NCBI RefSeq assembly: GCF_002077175.1
Contig: NZ_CP014943.1
Coordinates: forward strand, 682,001-746,000
Length of the DNA stretch: 64,000 nucleotides
Direction of reading: 5' to 3'
Source of the DNA: Colwellia sp. PAMC 21821
Lineage (GTDB): Bacteria > Pseudomonadota > Gammaproteobacteria > Enterobacterales > Alteromonadaceae
Shown here one piece after another: positions 9,120 through 18,291 of this stretch. The translations under genes and the position numbers were made by a program. The stretch's first letter is position 1. The number at the start of each line of letters is the position of its first letter. The notes under the pieces were generated by a model, which saw only the letters and a program-made list of their open reading frames with translations, made no database searches and was not told the origin of the DNA.

Positions 9120-9920
9120 TTAACTTGCTTTTAATTCAAATTTAGCTGGATGTAGACCTATTTTTTTCGCTTGTTCTACCAAGGCCATAATATCTTCTAC
9201 TTCTAATTTTCGTATCTCATCGAGATCACTGACTTTAGTCAGCATAAAATAAACCGGTTGCAGAATATCAATTCGATATTGTGTCCGTAACACATCTAAA
9301 ACATCGAGAGGTTTCCTTTCAACATTTTTATCATGTAATGCATATTCTGTTTCCGTTGGTGAAGACAAAATACCACCACCATATACCCGTAAACCTTTGG
9401 GCGTATCAAGCAAGCCAAACTCAACAGTAAACCAATAAAGTCGGGCTAAAAATACCCGGTCTTCTTTCGAAGCGTTTAAACCCATCATGCCATAAGCTTG
9501 CGTATAATTAGCAAAAGATTCGTTGGTAAGTAATGCACAGTGGCCGTATATTTCATGAAAGATATCGGGCTCTTGTAGATAGTCGAATTCTTCTTGCGAG
9601 CGGATAAAAGTCGCAACAGGAAATTTCTTTTCTGACAGTAATCTGAAAAACTCACCAAAACCGATAAGTGCTGGAACAGGTTCACAACTCCAACCGGTAG
9701 TCGCTCTTAATACCTGACTCACTTCCTCTAACTGTGGTATACGATCAATGGGTAGATTTAGCTTTTCTAAACCTTCATTGAACTCATCACAGGCAGTATC
9801 TTTTACGGTTGAAAGTTGCCGCGTTATCAAGGCTTGCCAAATTTGGTTTTCTTCTGCTGTCCATGCAATATTGCCATGTTCATCAGCAACCTTCGATACG
9901 TACTTAGTCGCCTTCGCCAT
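9120..9920 (-). CDS. phhA: Phenylalanine-4-hydroxylase
   Basis: A 266-residue monomer-type bacterial phenylalanine hydroxylase. The non-haem iron ligands are visible as His122 and His127 in FHEIYGHC and Glu167 in the stretch YWFTVEFGL. It converts phenylalanine to tyrosine with tetrahydropterin and O2, feeding the tyrosine catabolic route that includes maiA. First gene of phhAB. A one-mismatch TyrR box at 10067-10084 lies about 150 bases upstream, consistent with activation by the neighbouring TyrR/PhhR. Confidence 0.96.
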   Translation of the reverse strand: MAKATKYVSKVADEHGNIAWTAEENQIWQALITRQLSTVKDTACDEFNEGLEKLNLPIDRIPQLEEVSQVLRATTGWSCEPVPALIGFGEFFRLLSEKKFPVATFIRSQEEFDYLQEPDIFHEIYGHCALLTNESFANYTQAYGMMGLNASKEDRVFLARLYWFTVEFGLLDTPKGLRVYGGGILSSPTETEYALHDKNVERKPLDVLDVLRTQYRIDILQPVYFMLTKVSDLDEIRKLEVEDIMALVEQAKKIGLHPAKFELKAS

Positions 9921-10066
9921 TCGTGTAACCTTACTTTGTTAATATCAAATTATTATTAATTTTTATTTTGATATGTAAACTACTTTAGTTGTCACAATAG
10001 TAAGGCAACATGGATAGAAAAAGCACGACTTTGAAAGTGGCTATTTTTCAACCAGAACAATGAATG

Positions 10067-10084
10067 TGTAAAATTTGTGTTACA
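10067..10084. promoter_or_regulatory. Candidate TyrR/PhhR box upstream of phhA
   Basis: TGTAAAATTTGTGTTACA matches TGTAAA-N6-TTTACA except for one base. A weaker half-site (TGTAAA) lies at 9974-9979, nearer the phhA start. The distant strong box plus nearer weak box suits activation. Confidence 0.55.
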
Positions 10085-10131
10085 TCAAAATGTACAAATA
10101 TAAAATTATCTATTAATTTCAATACTGTAAG

Positions 10132-11145
10132 TTATTTTCTTTTCACTAGTGCTTGCACTTGGCTAACAACTTGTTGACGAATATGACCAAGTTTAGGCGC
10201 GTCATCAGTAAAAGGAATAGGTCGACATAAGTGCATAGCTTTTAGGCCTAATCGTGCGGTTAACATCCCTGCTCCTAAGCCTTGTGCCATGCGCGCTGAT
10301 AACTTTCCTAATAGCTCTACACCTAGCAAATCAGCGCCCAAATCTGCAACTAATTCACTTGCACCAGCATAGGCCATATTGATAATAACTTGTTTAATTA
10401 GCTTTACTCGGCTCCAATAGCCCAATTTTATGCCGTATAAAGCCGCTATTTTATTAACTAAGCGCAAATTTCGCCATAGCATCAGCAACATATCAATAAT
10501 TGCAATTGGACTTAATGCCACTAAAACAACTGACTCTGAAGAAAATTTTGCAATTTCTTTCAATGCTTTTTGATCTACCTGAGACAATATATTGCGCTCA
10601 TATAACTGTAGTATTTCAACATCACTATACTCTTCAAGGTTCAACTTTTGCCAAGAGCTGTGGTCAAATTCAGCTAAGTCACCCGGTAAGCGCTTAGAAA
10701 TTTTATCGCAAAGGCTTGCAGCATCAACATCGCCTTCTTTATTGAAAATGTCTTGAGCTTTTTGTTTTAGCTTTTGTTGGTACTTAAACTGCCTAAGACC
10801 TGAAAATTCACGCCAAACTGTACGGCCACAAACCAAGGACAAACCCGCCAGTAAAATAGCATATAAACTGGCAATTATCGGTGATTGGCTAAAGCCGTTA
10901 ACAAAAAACTGTACGGCTTCAACCGTAACTAAAGTAACAAATACTAAGCCTATAGTACGCCAAAGCCAACTTGGCTTTTCAGGTTCAATAATAATGTTAT
11001 CGTCTACTTGTTCTACTTGCTCATCACACACCCAGTCTTGCTCATCAACAATAATTTGTGGGGTATTTTCTTTGATTGGGCTTTCGTCAATATCAACCGC
11101 ATCAAACAATATTTGTTGTTGAAATTTTTCTTTATTTTCTATCAT
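10132..11145 (-). CDS. ycjF: YcjF / UPF0283 family inner membrane protein
   Basis: A 337-residue protein when started at the ATG at 11145, which overlaps the ycjX stop by four bases (ATGA) and follows a GGGGA sequence; a longer frame starting at 11205 lies inside ycjX and is not preferred. It has an acidic N-terminus, two membrane helices (around residues 75-125) and a conserved C-terminal domain with hydrophobic segments (SPIAIIDMLLMLWRNLRLVNKIAALYG). Function unknown. The ycjX-ycjF pair is conserved beside tyrR and the psp genes in enteric bacteria and is part of the wider phage-shock neighbourhood. Confidence 0.9.
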   Translation of the reverse strand: MIENKEKFQQQILFDAVDIDESPIKENTPQIIVDEQDWVCDEQVEQVDDNIIIEPEKPSWLWRTIGLVFVTLVTVEAVQFFVNGFSQSPIIASLYAILLAGLSLVCGRTVWREFSGLRQFKYQQKLKQKAQDIFNKEGDVDAASLCDKISKRLPGDLAEFDHSSWQKLNLEEYSDVEILQLYERNILSQVDQKALKEIAKFSSESVVLVALSPIAIIDMLLMLWRNLRLVNKIAALYGIKLGYWSRVKLIKQVIINMAYAGASELVADLGADLLGVELLGKLSARMAQGLGAGMLTARLGLKAMHLCRPIPFTDDAPKLGHIRQQVVSQVQALVKRK

Positions 11146-12572
11146 TTTAATTTGTCCCCAAGCAAAAACTGCAACATTTGATCCATACGAAGGTGCGGTA
11201 AGCATTCATCACTGCTAACCGACTCAATGGGTGCGAAAGCAATATAATTAAAAGGCTGCTTTTGCCAATATTCTAACGTTGGAATGCTCGCTGGAACAGC
11301 GCCAGGAAATAGTGTGATCATTTGATCATTACTTAACTGTCTACCTTTAATAACAGGAATGTTCTGGCCTTGATATTGGCTTTTGCCCACTTTGGTTGCT
11401 TTGACCGAGGCAATAGCGATTGTTTTCATTTTAATGGCGTCAAAACTCAGCGTTTGCTTAGTTTGAAAAACTAGTTTGTTGAGCAGCGACACTAAGTTTT
11501 CATGTTGTTCTGGTGTGATATGGTCAGCCTTAGTAGCAGCAAAAAGTAAACGATCTATTTTTGGTGAAAATAGCCGCGACAATAAACTCGATTTTCCATA
11601 TTGAAAGCTTTCCATAATCATCGCCATGGCATTTTGTAAATCTGCAAAGCTTTCTGGGCCATTGTTTAGTGGCGTTAAGCAGTCAGCAAGCACAATTTGT
11701 CGATCAAAATTAACAAAGTGTTCTTTGTAAAAACGGCGCACGACTCGTTCTTTATATTCAATAAATCGCGCACGTAGCATGCCGATATAACAATCGTCCT
11801 TAGCGTTTTGATAGTCATTACTGTCAATATCGTCAAACTCGCTATAAGGAAAAAACTGTAATATTGGTGCATCTTCCAACTCACCAGGAAGAATAAAACG
11901 TCCGGGCTGAATCACTGATAAGCCAAGCTGATGTCGAAAGAGTAGTAATAAGTCAGTATATTCTTGTGATAATTGCGCTAAAACGGCTTCATCAACACTC
12001 GCAAAAGGGTCAAATTCGGCCAGTTTATCGAGAAATTCCTGCGCATGTTCGTTTCTTGGCGCTTGCTTGAGTAGCATAGTCGTCTGCCTCGACCATTCTT
12101 CAAATGTCAGCGATAACATCGGAAGATCAAGTAACCATTCACCAGGATAATCAGTGATATCAATATAGAGTGTCGCGGACTCGGTGGCGTATTTTAATAT
12201 CGAGTCTTTGGGCTGATAACGCACTGCTAAGCGTAATTCGCTTATGCCATTAGTCGGTTTTGGCCATTTAGGCGGCGACTGACACAAGGCAGATAGTGCG
12301 CCATCATATTCAAATCTAGGTATATGCAGGTGCTTTTGTGGAACGCGTTTAGCGGCGATGTAGCGACCTTGATGGACAACATTAAAAAAACTGAGCTGAG
12401 AATTACTGCCTTCATTGAGTAACTGATTCACTAAAGACGTAATAAATGCAGTTTTGCCACTGCGGCTCAGTCCTGTTACGGCAAGGGTTATATGTTGATC
12501 GATAGAACGATTAACAATGTCACTGGCCTTTTGTTTTAACTTTTTTATTTGAGCTTTACTAATAAATGCCAT
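11142..12572 (-). CDS. ycjX: YcjX family P-loop NTPase (DUF463)
   Basis: A 476-residue GTPase-like protein with a Walker A motif GLSRSGKTAF near residue 34 and a later DITDYPGEWLLDLP segment that is typical of the family. Family members are linked to the phage-shock/stress response, but the biochemical role is not settled. It is translationally coupled to ycjF (four-base overlap) and lies just beyond the psp operon terminator, in the same order as in E. coli relatives. Confidence 0.92.
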   Translation of the reverse strand: MAFISKAQIKKLKQKASDIVNRSIDQHITLAVTGLSRSGKTAFITSLVNQLLNEGSNSQLSFFNVVHQGRYIAAKRVPQKHLHIPRFEYDGALSALCQSPPKWPKPTNGISELRLAVRYQPKDSILKYATESATLYIDITDYPGEWLLDLPMLSLTFEEWSRQTTMLLKQAPRNEHAQEFLDKLAEFDPFASVDEAVLAQLSQEYTDLLLLFRHQLGLSVIQPGRFILPGELEDAPILQFFPYSEFDDIDSNDYQNAKDDCYIGMLRARFIEYKERVVRRFYKEHFVNFDRQIVLADCLTPLNNGPESFADLQNAMAMIMESFQYGKSSLLSRLFSPKIDRLLFAATKADHITPEQHENLVSLLNKLVFQTKQTLSFDAIKMKTIAIASVKATKVGKSQYQGQNIPVIKGRQLSNDQMITLFPGAVPASIPTLEYWQKQPFNYIAFAPIESVSSDECLPHLRMDQMLQFLLGDKLK

Positions 12573-12695
12573 ACTTGAGTGCTATCTTTTGTTTTTCAAT
12601 ACGTTGAAGGCCGTCATGCTTATTTCAGCAAAACTATCATTACTTTGATACTAGCGGTTTTTAAGTTTTGATAACAGTACTTGTCTTGATTTATT

Positions 12696-12857
12696 ATACC
12701 AATTGGATTAATTAAGTGATCTACTTTTTCATCAGGACAAATGGATAATGACAAGGCATAAAATTGAGTCAGTCGTTATGATACTTATAAATTTTATAAC
12801 GCCTTAATTATTCATTTTAACCATCAAGAATGAGCAGCTAATTAATCAACTTGGTAT
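12696..12857. repeat. MITE-like repeat B, copy 1
   Basis: A 162-bp element with imperfect terminal inverted repeats (ATACCAATTGGATTAATTA at the left; the right end, reverse-complemented, reads ATACCAAGTTGATTAATTA). A second copy at 24634-25031 shares the internal blocks around CTACTTTTTCATC, GGATAAT and TTCATTTTAACCAT. No coding capacity. A 15-bp direct duplication of ACTTGGTATTATTAA follows the right end. This fills most of the 343-base gap between ycjX and pspC. Confidence 0.7.
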
Positions 12858-12890
12858 TATTAACTTGGTATTATTAACTTAACAGCGATA

Positions 12891-12917
12891 AAAAAAGCGG
12901 CAGAGCCGCTTTTTTTT
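12891..12917. terminator. Bidirectional terminator of the psp operon
   Basis: AAGCGGC-AGA-GCCGCTT stem flanked by A6 on the left and T8 on the right, overlapping the pspC stop. It would end minus-strand transcription from pspABC. Confidence 0.88.
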
Positions 12918-13401
12918 AGAGTTTATTAATTTCTCGTGACACGGTAAATTCCGGCGAAGTAACATAACGCTCAATAACTTGTAATTCTAGCTCTAATGTT
13001 TTGAATTTACGCCTAATATCATGAAATGCTTGTTTAGGTGGCTCGCCTGCTTGCCAAATACGCGACTTCACTTTAATCGATTCATTAGTGATATCTTCAT
13101 CAGAATCGTGTTGTTGTGAGCCAGCTGCTTTTTTAGCATGGTATTGGCTGTCATGTGCAAAACTTCCCTTTTGGGTATTGCGATTAACATGAGCAGCATT
13201 GGCAGGTTTTTTATCTAATATAAACCAAGCGGCGATATAAATAACAATAAACCAGCCCATACCTAACAGCACACCAGAAACAACGAGTATGCGCACCAAC
13301 CATGATTCCCAACCAAAGTAATCGGCAATGCCTGCACAGACACCAGCTAATTTTCCTTGGCTCGTATTTCTATATAACTCACCTCGGGATTTGCTGGTCA
13401 T
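12916..13401 (-). CDS. pspC: Phage shock protein C (PspC)
   Basis: A 161-residue inner membrane protein. The PspC domain is at the N-terminus (KLAGVCAGIADYFGWE, residues 15-30), followed by one strong membrane helix (about 36-64). The tail is a charged cytoplasmic or periplasmic extension with a short coiled coil near the C-terminus. With PspB it senses envelope stress and releases PspF from PspA. It overlaps pspB by four bases. The family is usually about 120 residues, so the tail is longer than in E. coli. Confidence 0.95.
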   Translation of the reverse strand: MTSKSRGELYRNTSQGKLAGVCAGIADYFGWESWLVRILVVSGVLLGMGWFIVIYIAAWFILDKKPANAAHVNRNTQKGSFAHDSQYHAKKAAGSQQHDSDEDITNESIKVKSRIWQAGEPPKQAFHDIRRKFKTLELELQVIERYVTSPEFTVSREINKL

Positions 13402-13625
13402 AATTTATTTCTCCACTCCGGTGTTTCAGCATCCAAAATAGCTTCTAATGTTTTAATTCTATCTGCCATTTTGTCGGCTAATTCAGACAGCTCAGTCAGT
13501 TGAATATACTCTTCTTCACTGAAGCCTTGGCTAATTTGGCGTTTACTACGATAATGTAATATCAACCAAATTGGGGCCACGACTACCATAAATATAATTA
13601 CTGGGGCGACGATAATCTCATCCAC
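13398..13625 (-). CDS. pspB: Phage shock protein B (PspB)
   Basis: A 75-residue protein with an N-terminal membrane helix (residues 3-23) and a cytoplasmic amphipathic coiled coil (EEYIQLTELSELADKMADR), the standard PspB plan and length. Works with PspC as membrane sensor. It overlaps pspC by four bases and follows pspA by about 50 bases. Confidence 0.95.
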   Translation of the reverse strand: MDEIIVAPVIIFMVVVAPIWLILHYRSKRQISQGFSEEEYIQLTELSELADKMADRIKTLEAILDAETPEWRNKL

Positions 13626-13675
13626 AATTTTTCTCCTTTAATTGCACCTTATGCAAGGCATTCGAAAACGTATGA

Positions 13676-14347
13676 TTATTTATTTTGGGTTTCTGATTTC
13701 ATTTTAGCTTTTAATTTTGCTAATTCATCATCAACTTTCTCATCTGATGCTAAATCTGCAATTTCATCTGCTAATGATTTGCTGCCCATATCATATGATT
13801 CGACCTGTGCTTCAATATCATCAATTTTACGTTCGTAGCGATCGAAGCGACTTAAGGCGTCATTCACGCGATCACTGTCAATATTCTTTTTCACTTTTAA
13901 ACGTGAATTTGCCGTCTTTTCGCGCATGATAATTGCTTTTTGACGTGACTTCGCATCTGCTAACTTATCTTGTAGCTGCGAAATTTCACTTTGCAGTTTT
14001 GCAATGTGTTCATCTATATGACTTAACTCTTCGATCAATGAACTTGCACTTTCAACACATTTTTTCTTTTCCATCAATGCCGCACGCGCTAAATCTTCAC
14101 GATCTTTACTTAGCGCTAGCTCAGCTTTTTCTTGCCATTGTGCTGCATCAGATTCAAATCGGTTAGCTCGACGCGCTAATTCTTTTTTATCCGCTAATGT
14201 TTTTGCAGATGAAGAACGCACTTCAACCAACGTGTCTTCCATTTCTTGTATGATTAAGCGCACCATTTTTGCAGGGTCTTCTGCTTTGTCTAATAAATTG
14301 TTAATATTAGAATTAATGATATCTGTGAACCTTGAAAAAACACCCAT
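13676..14347 (-). CDS. pspA: Phage shock protein A (PspA)
   Basis: A 223-residue coiled-coil protein, started at the ATG at 14347 because the sequence MGVFSRFTDIINSNINNLLD matches the E. coli start and an AGGAAG site lies before it; an upstream in-frame ATG at 14365 would add six residues. The conserved core KAEDPAKMVRLIIQEMEDTLVEVR is present. PspA binds PspF to hold the operon off and, when freed, oligomerises on damaged inner membrane. First gene of pspABC; no pspD is seen. Confidence 0.96.
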   Translation of the reverse strand: MGVFSRFTDIINSNINNLLDKAEDPAKMVRLIIQEMEDTLVEVRSSSAKTLADKKELARRANRFESDAAQWQEKAELALSKDREDLARAALMEKKKCVESASSLIEELSHIDEHIAKLQSEISQLQDKLADAKSRQKAIIMREKTANSRLKVKKNIDSDRVNDALSRFDRYERKIDDIEAQVESYDMGSKSLADEIADLASDEKVDDELAKLKAKMKSETQNK

Positions 14348-14396
14348 AATTACTTCCTCATTCAAAAAATTGCTTTAATTGTCTTAGGTTTTACTA

Positions 14397-14413
14397 TTCA
14401 CATTCTGCGCCAA
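14397..14413 (-). promoter_or_regulatory. Candidate sigma-54 promoter of pspABC
   Basis: Read on the minus strand the bases are TTGGCGCAGAATGTGAA. The GG at -24 and G at -12 have the same spacing as in the E. coli pspA promoter, although the -12 element (TGTGA) is weak. It lies 50-66 bases before the pspA ATG and faces the divergent pspF gene. Confidence 0.55.
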
Positions 14414-14538
14414 GTTTTTATAACATGGTAAGCCTATAATTAATAACGCTTTATTATTAATTAAAAAAAGGCTTCTCTCTAAGCAGTTAATAAAATACAC
14501 TATTTGTTAGTGAAAAAAACCAATTATTAGGTCAGTAA

Positions 14539-15633
14539 ATGACACGTTTCAAACAACAAGATAATCTCATTGGTCAATCTAACAACTTTTTAGAGGTGCT
14601 TGAGCAAATTTCACAGATAGCGCCTTTAAGTAAGCCGGTTCTCATAATAGGTGAACGTGGTACCGGTAAAGAGCTTGTTGCCGCACGCTTACATTATTTA
14701 TCTAAACGCTGGGATCAAAATTATCTTAAGCTTAATTGTGCCGCATTGAATGAGAATTTATTAGAAACTGAATTATTTGGTTACGACAGTGGGGCCTTTA
14801 CTGGGGCAAGTAAGCGTCATGAAGGCCGCTTTGAACGCGCAGATAACGGTACATTATTTTTAGACGAAATAGCAAATACTACCGGGTTAATCCAAGAAAA
14901 ATTGCTACGGGTTGTAGAATACGGTGAATTTGAACGTGTTGGTGGCTCAAGAACAATTAAAACCAATGCGCGCTTAGTCGCAGCAACTAACGAAGACTTA
15001 CCCTCAATGGCCGCTGCAGGCGAGTTTCGCGCTGATTTACTCGACAGATTAGCTTTTGATGTTATTACTCTGCCACCCTTACGTGAGCGTTTAGACGATA
15101 TACTGGTATTAGCCGAGCATTTTGCCATTAACATGGCACGCGAGCTTGAGTTTGAACTTTTCAGTGGCTTTACGGCAAAAGCAAAGCGTGATCTGCTTGA
15201 ATATCATTGGCCGGGTAATATTCGTGAATTAAAAAATGTTGTTGAGCGTAGTGTTTATCGTTGCAATAACCCTCACTTACCTGTGCATGAGCTCGTTATC
15301 GACCCCTTTGAATCGCCCTACCGCCCTTCTAAACGAATAAAAACTCAAGATCGCATCGTAGTAAACCAGGCTGTAGTCGCCAGTGAAAGCAAGGCTGAAA
15401 CTGAGGTGAAAGTAGAACAAAAACTTAAGCCACTGCCTAAAACCTTACAATTTCCGTTGTCGTTAAAAGACTTATCACAAAATTACGAGGTCGATTTGAT
15501 CAAGTCTGCTTTAGCTAATTGTCAATATAATCAAAAGAAAACCGCTGACGCCTTAGAATTAACCTATCATCAATTAAGAGGCTACTTAAAAAAATATAAT
15601 CTACTCGACACAAGTAGTGCAGACGAAGAATAA
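14539..15633 (+). CDS. pspF: PspF, sigma-54 activator of the phage shock operon
   Basis: A 364-residue bacterial enhancer-binding protein without an N-terminal sensor domain, as usual for PspF. It has Walker A GERGTGKELVAARLH (near residue 38), the sigma-54 loop GAFTGAS (about 82), Walker [10 protein letters not shown], the R-finger region, and a Fis-type helix-turn-helix at the C-terminus (KKTADALELTYHQLRGYLKK). It drives pspABC from the divergent promoter and is inhibited by PspA. The sap genes follow 10 bases downstream, the same neighbourhood as in E. coli. Confidence 0.95.
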   Translation: MTRFKQQDNLIGQSNNFLEVLEQISQIAPLSKPVLIIGERGTGKELVAARLHYLSKRWDQNYLKLNCAALNENLLETELFGYDSGAFTGASKRHEGRFERADNGTLFLDEIANTTGLIQEKLLRVVEYGEFERVGGSRTIKTNARLVAATNEDLPSMAAAGEFRADLLDRLAFDVITLPPLRERLDDILVLAEHFAINMARELEFELFSGFTAKAKRDLLEYHWPGNIRELKNVVERSVYRCNNPHLPVHELVIDPFESPYRPSKRIKTQDRIVVNQAVVASESKAETEVKVEQKLKPLPKTLQFPLSLKDLSQNYEVDLIKSALANCQYNQKKTADALELTYHQLRGYLKKYNLLDTSSADEE

Positions 15634-15642
15634 AGATTAGCT

Positions 15643-17258
15643 ATGGCTTACTCTAAACTAACATATTACAAATATTTTGCGCTGTTAATCATAGTGTTAT
15701 CTGGTTGCGACTCAAACGAAACACTTTCGTTAAGTAAAAAAAGCATTATCTACTGTAGTGAAGGCCCGCCTGAAAGCTTTAACCCGCAAACGGTATCATC
15801 GGGAACAACTATCGATGCAACGTCAAATCAGTTATATAATCGTTTAATCGAGTTTAACCCGACCGATAATTCGATCATTCCTGCTATTGCAAAATCTTGG
15901 CATGTAACGCGTGATGGCAAAATGATAACTTTTTATCTCCGCAAAGATGTTCAGTTTCATCAAACAAGCTATTTTATGCCAACACGGACGCTCAATGCCG
16001 ACGATGTGCTGTTTAGTTTCAATCGCATGTTAGATGAAAACCATGAATACCATCCAATATCTGGTGGTAAGTATCCGTTTTTTCAAAATGCTCAGTTGGT
16101 TAATCTCATTAACAGCGTTGAAAAAATTAATGAACATACCGTACGCTTTCAACTTTCTCACTCTGACAGCTCATTTCTTGCAAATATTGGTGGCGATTCA
16201 GCCGTTATTTTATCAAAGGAATATGCTGAACAGTTAATTGCACTTAACGCAATGCAAGAAATAGATATGCTTCCTATTGGCACTGGCCCTTTTAAATTTA
16301 AACAGTATAGTGCAGGTGCGTTCATTCGTTATGAACCTCATCCAGACTACTGGCGCGGCATGTCAGAGCTTAAACAACTCGTTTTTGATATAACCCCCGC
16401 GATACCGGTCGTTTAACCAAGTTATTAGCCGGTGAATGTGATGTTATCGCTTATCCCATTGCACATAAAAAAATAGAAGAGCATACCAATCTCACGTTAG
16501 AATCGGTAACCGCTTTCAATGTCGGTTATTTCGGTTTTAATACTCGTAAAGAACCGTTTAATAATCCTTTAGTACGTAAAGCTTTATCTTACGCCATCAA
16601 TAAACCAGCAATTCTCGAAGCTGTTTATACTGGGCAAGCCGAAATTGCAAATGGCCTGATCCCGAATTCTTCATGGGCCTACGATGCAACGATTGCGAGC
16701 CAAGAGTATTCAATCACTAAAGCACAAGAGCTGTTAGTCGAAGCGGGTTATAGCAATGGCTTTTCCATGGATTTATGGGCAATGCCCGTGCAGCGAGCCT
16801 ATAACCCTGATGCCGTGACAATGGCAAAACTCATTCAGGCCGATTTACAAAAGATAGGGGTAAAGGTTGATATCGTTTCCCATTATGAATGGACAACTTT
16901 TTTACGCAAAATATCTGAAGGTGAACATCAAAGTGTGCTTTTAGGTTGGTCAGCTGATCACCCTGACCCAGACAACTTTTTTTCAACATTACTGAGTTGC
17001 TCTTCTGCTATTACTGGCAGTAATGTAACGTTTTGGTGTAATGAAAAATTTGATCAACTCATTCAAAGTGCGCTGCAAACAAATAACATTAATAAACGTA
17101 AGGTCTACTATTCTAAAGCTTTAAAATTAATTAATGAAGAATTCCCTTTAATTCCAATCGCGCACTCAAAAAGGTTTCAAGCACGGGCAAATAATGTAAA
17201 CGGTAGTCTGCTGCGCGCCATTGGTGGCATTGACTTTAACGGGGTTACAAAAAACTAA
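15643..17258 (+). pseudogene. sapA: sapA-like peptide-binding lipoprotein, broken by a -1 frameshift
   Basis: The frame starting at 15643 encodes a lipoprotein signal (lipobox LSGC, Cys22) and the first half of a family 5 solute-binding protein, then runs into a stop at 16414-16416. Homology continues without loss in another frame: from 16398 it reads RDTGRLTKLLAGECDVIAYP and on to 17258. The join is a run of five C (16394-16398); six C would restore one frame of 538 residues, close to E. coli SapA (547). So either a recent inactivation or a sequencing indel. The intact product would bind peptides in the periplasm for SapBCDF. Confidence 0.88.
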
Positions 17259-17259
17259 T

Positions 17260-18291
17260 ATGCTTATATTTACCCTGCGTCGTTTTAATTTATTCATTTT
17301 TACAATGCTGTTATTGACAATATTGTCTTTTAGCTTGAGTTTTTTATTTCCCGGTGACCAACTCATCAATCTCACTGGTCAAATTAATGCCTCGCCTGAG
17401 CAACTAGCTGTTTTAGCTGAAGAGTATCAACAGCAATCAGGATTAATAAGCCAATATTTCAGTTATCTCAACCATCTATTTCATGGTGAGATGGGTTATT
17501 CTATGACCAGTCAATTGCCGATAGCCACTGAAGTACTGAACCGTTTACCTGCAACAATTGAATTGACCTCGGTGGCTTTACTTGTCGCCATGTTTTTTGG
17601 CATACCCATAGGTTTTTTTGCCGCTATATATCATCGAAAACTCCCGGATAATTTCATATTGGCCATTGCGATGATTGGCTACTCAATCCCTGTTTTTTGG
17701 TTAGGAATACTGGCTATATTGGTGTTTTCTATACAATTAGGCTGGTTACCTTCTGCTGGTCAAATAAGCCTGTTATTTGAAATTCCACATGTTACGGGAT
17801 TACAATTAATTGATATTTTACTCAGTGACAGTCCCTATAAATGGCAAGCTTTCCAGGATGCTACTCGACACCTTATATTACCGGTAATTGTTGTGGCACT
17901 TGCCCCTGCTACCATTTTTATGCGCTTAGCACGCACGGCAATGTTAGAGGTTTTAGACACCCATTATATTAAAGCGGCAAATGCAAAAGGCTTAACTTTC
18001 AGCCAAATTATTTATCGACATGCAATGCGTAATGCAGTTATTAAAGTTATCAGAGATGTAGGTTTGCAGTTTGCCAACCTGATTACTATTGCGATGGTAA
18101 CTGAGGTTATTTTTAGCTGGCCTGGTATTGGGCGCTGGTTAATCGAAAGTATTTATCAACGCGACTATACCGCAATTCAAGGCGGACTTATTGTGCTATC
18201 TACCTTTATATTTATTGTACATATAATTATTGATTTTGTTTATGCAGCGCTTAATCCTCTAGCTCGGGAGCCAAGTCATGGCAAGAGATAA
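17260..18291 (+). CDS. sapB: Peptide ABC transporter permease SapB
   Basis: A 343-residue permease begun at the ATG at 17260, directly after the sapA stop; an in-frame codon at 17221 lies inside sapA. It has an N-terminal helix and five more membrane segments of the DppB/OppB type, with the binding-protein-dependent loop (ANAKGLTFSQIIYRHAMRNA) near residue 250. Forms the membrane channel with SapC. It overlaps sapC by 14 bases. Confidence 0.93.
   Translation: MLIFTLRRFNLFIFTMLLLTILSFSLSFLFPGDQLINLTGQINASPEQLAVLAEEYQQQSGLISQYFSYLNHLFHGEMGYSMTSQLPIATEVLNRLPATIELTSVALLVAMFFGIPIGFFAAIYHRKLPDNFILAIAMIGYSIPVFWLGILAILVFSIQLGWLPSAGQISLLFEIPHVTGLQLIDILLSDSPYKWQAFQDATRHLILPVIVVALAPATIFMRLARTAMLEVLDTHYIKAANAKGLTFSQIIYRHAMRNAVIKVIRDVGLQFANLITIAMVTEVIFSWPGIGRWLIESIYQRDYTAIQGGLIVLSTFIFIVHIIIDFVYAALNPLAREPSHGKR

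Noticed and set aside
11146..11205. Longer start for ycjF
   Set aside because: The extra 20 residues lie inside ycjX, while the ATG at 11145 has a ribosome site and the usual four-base overlap.
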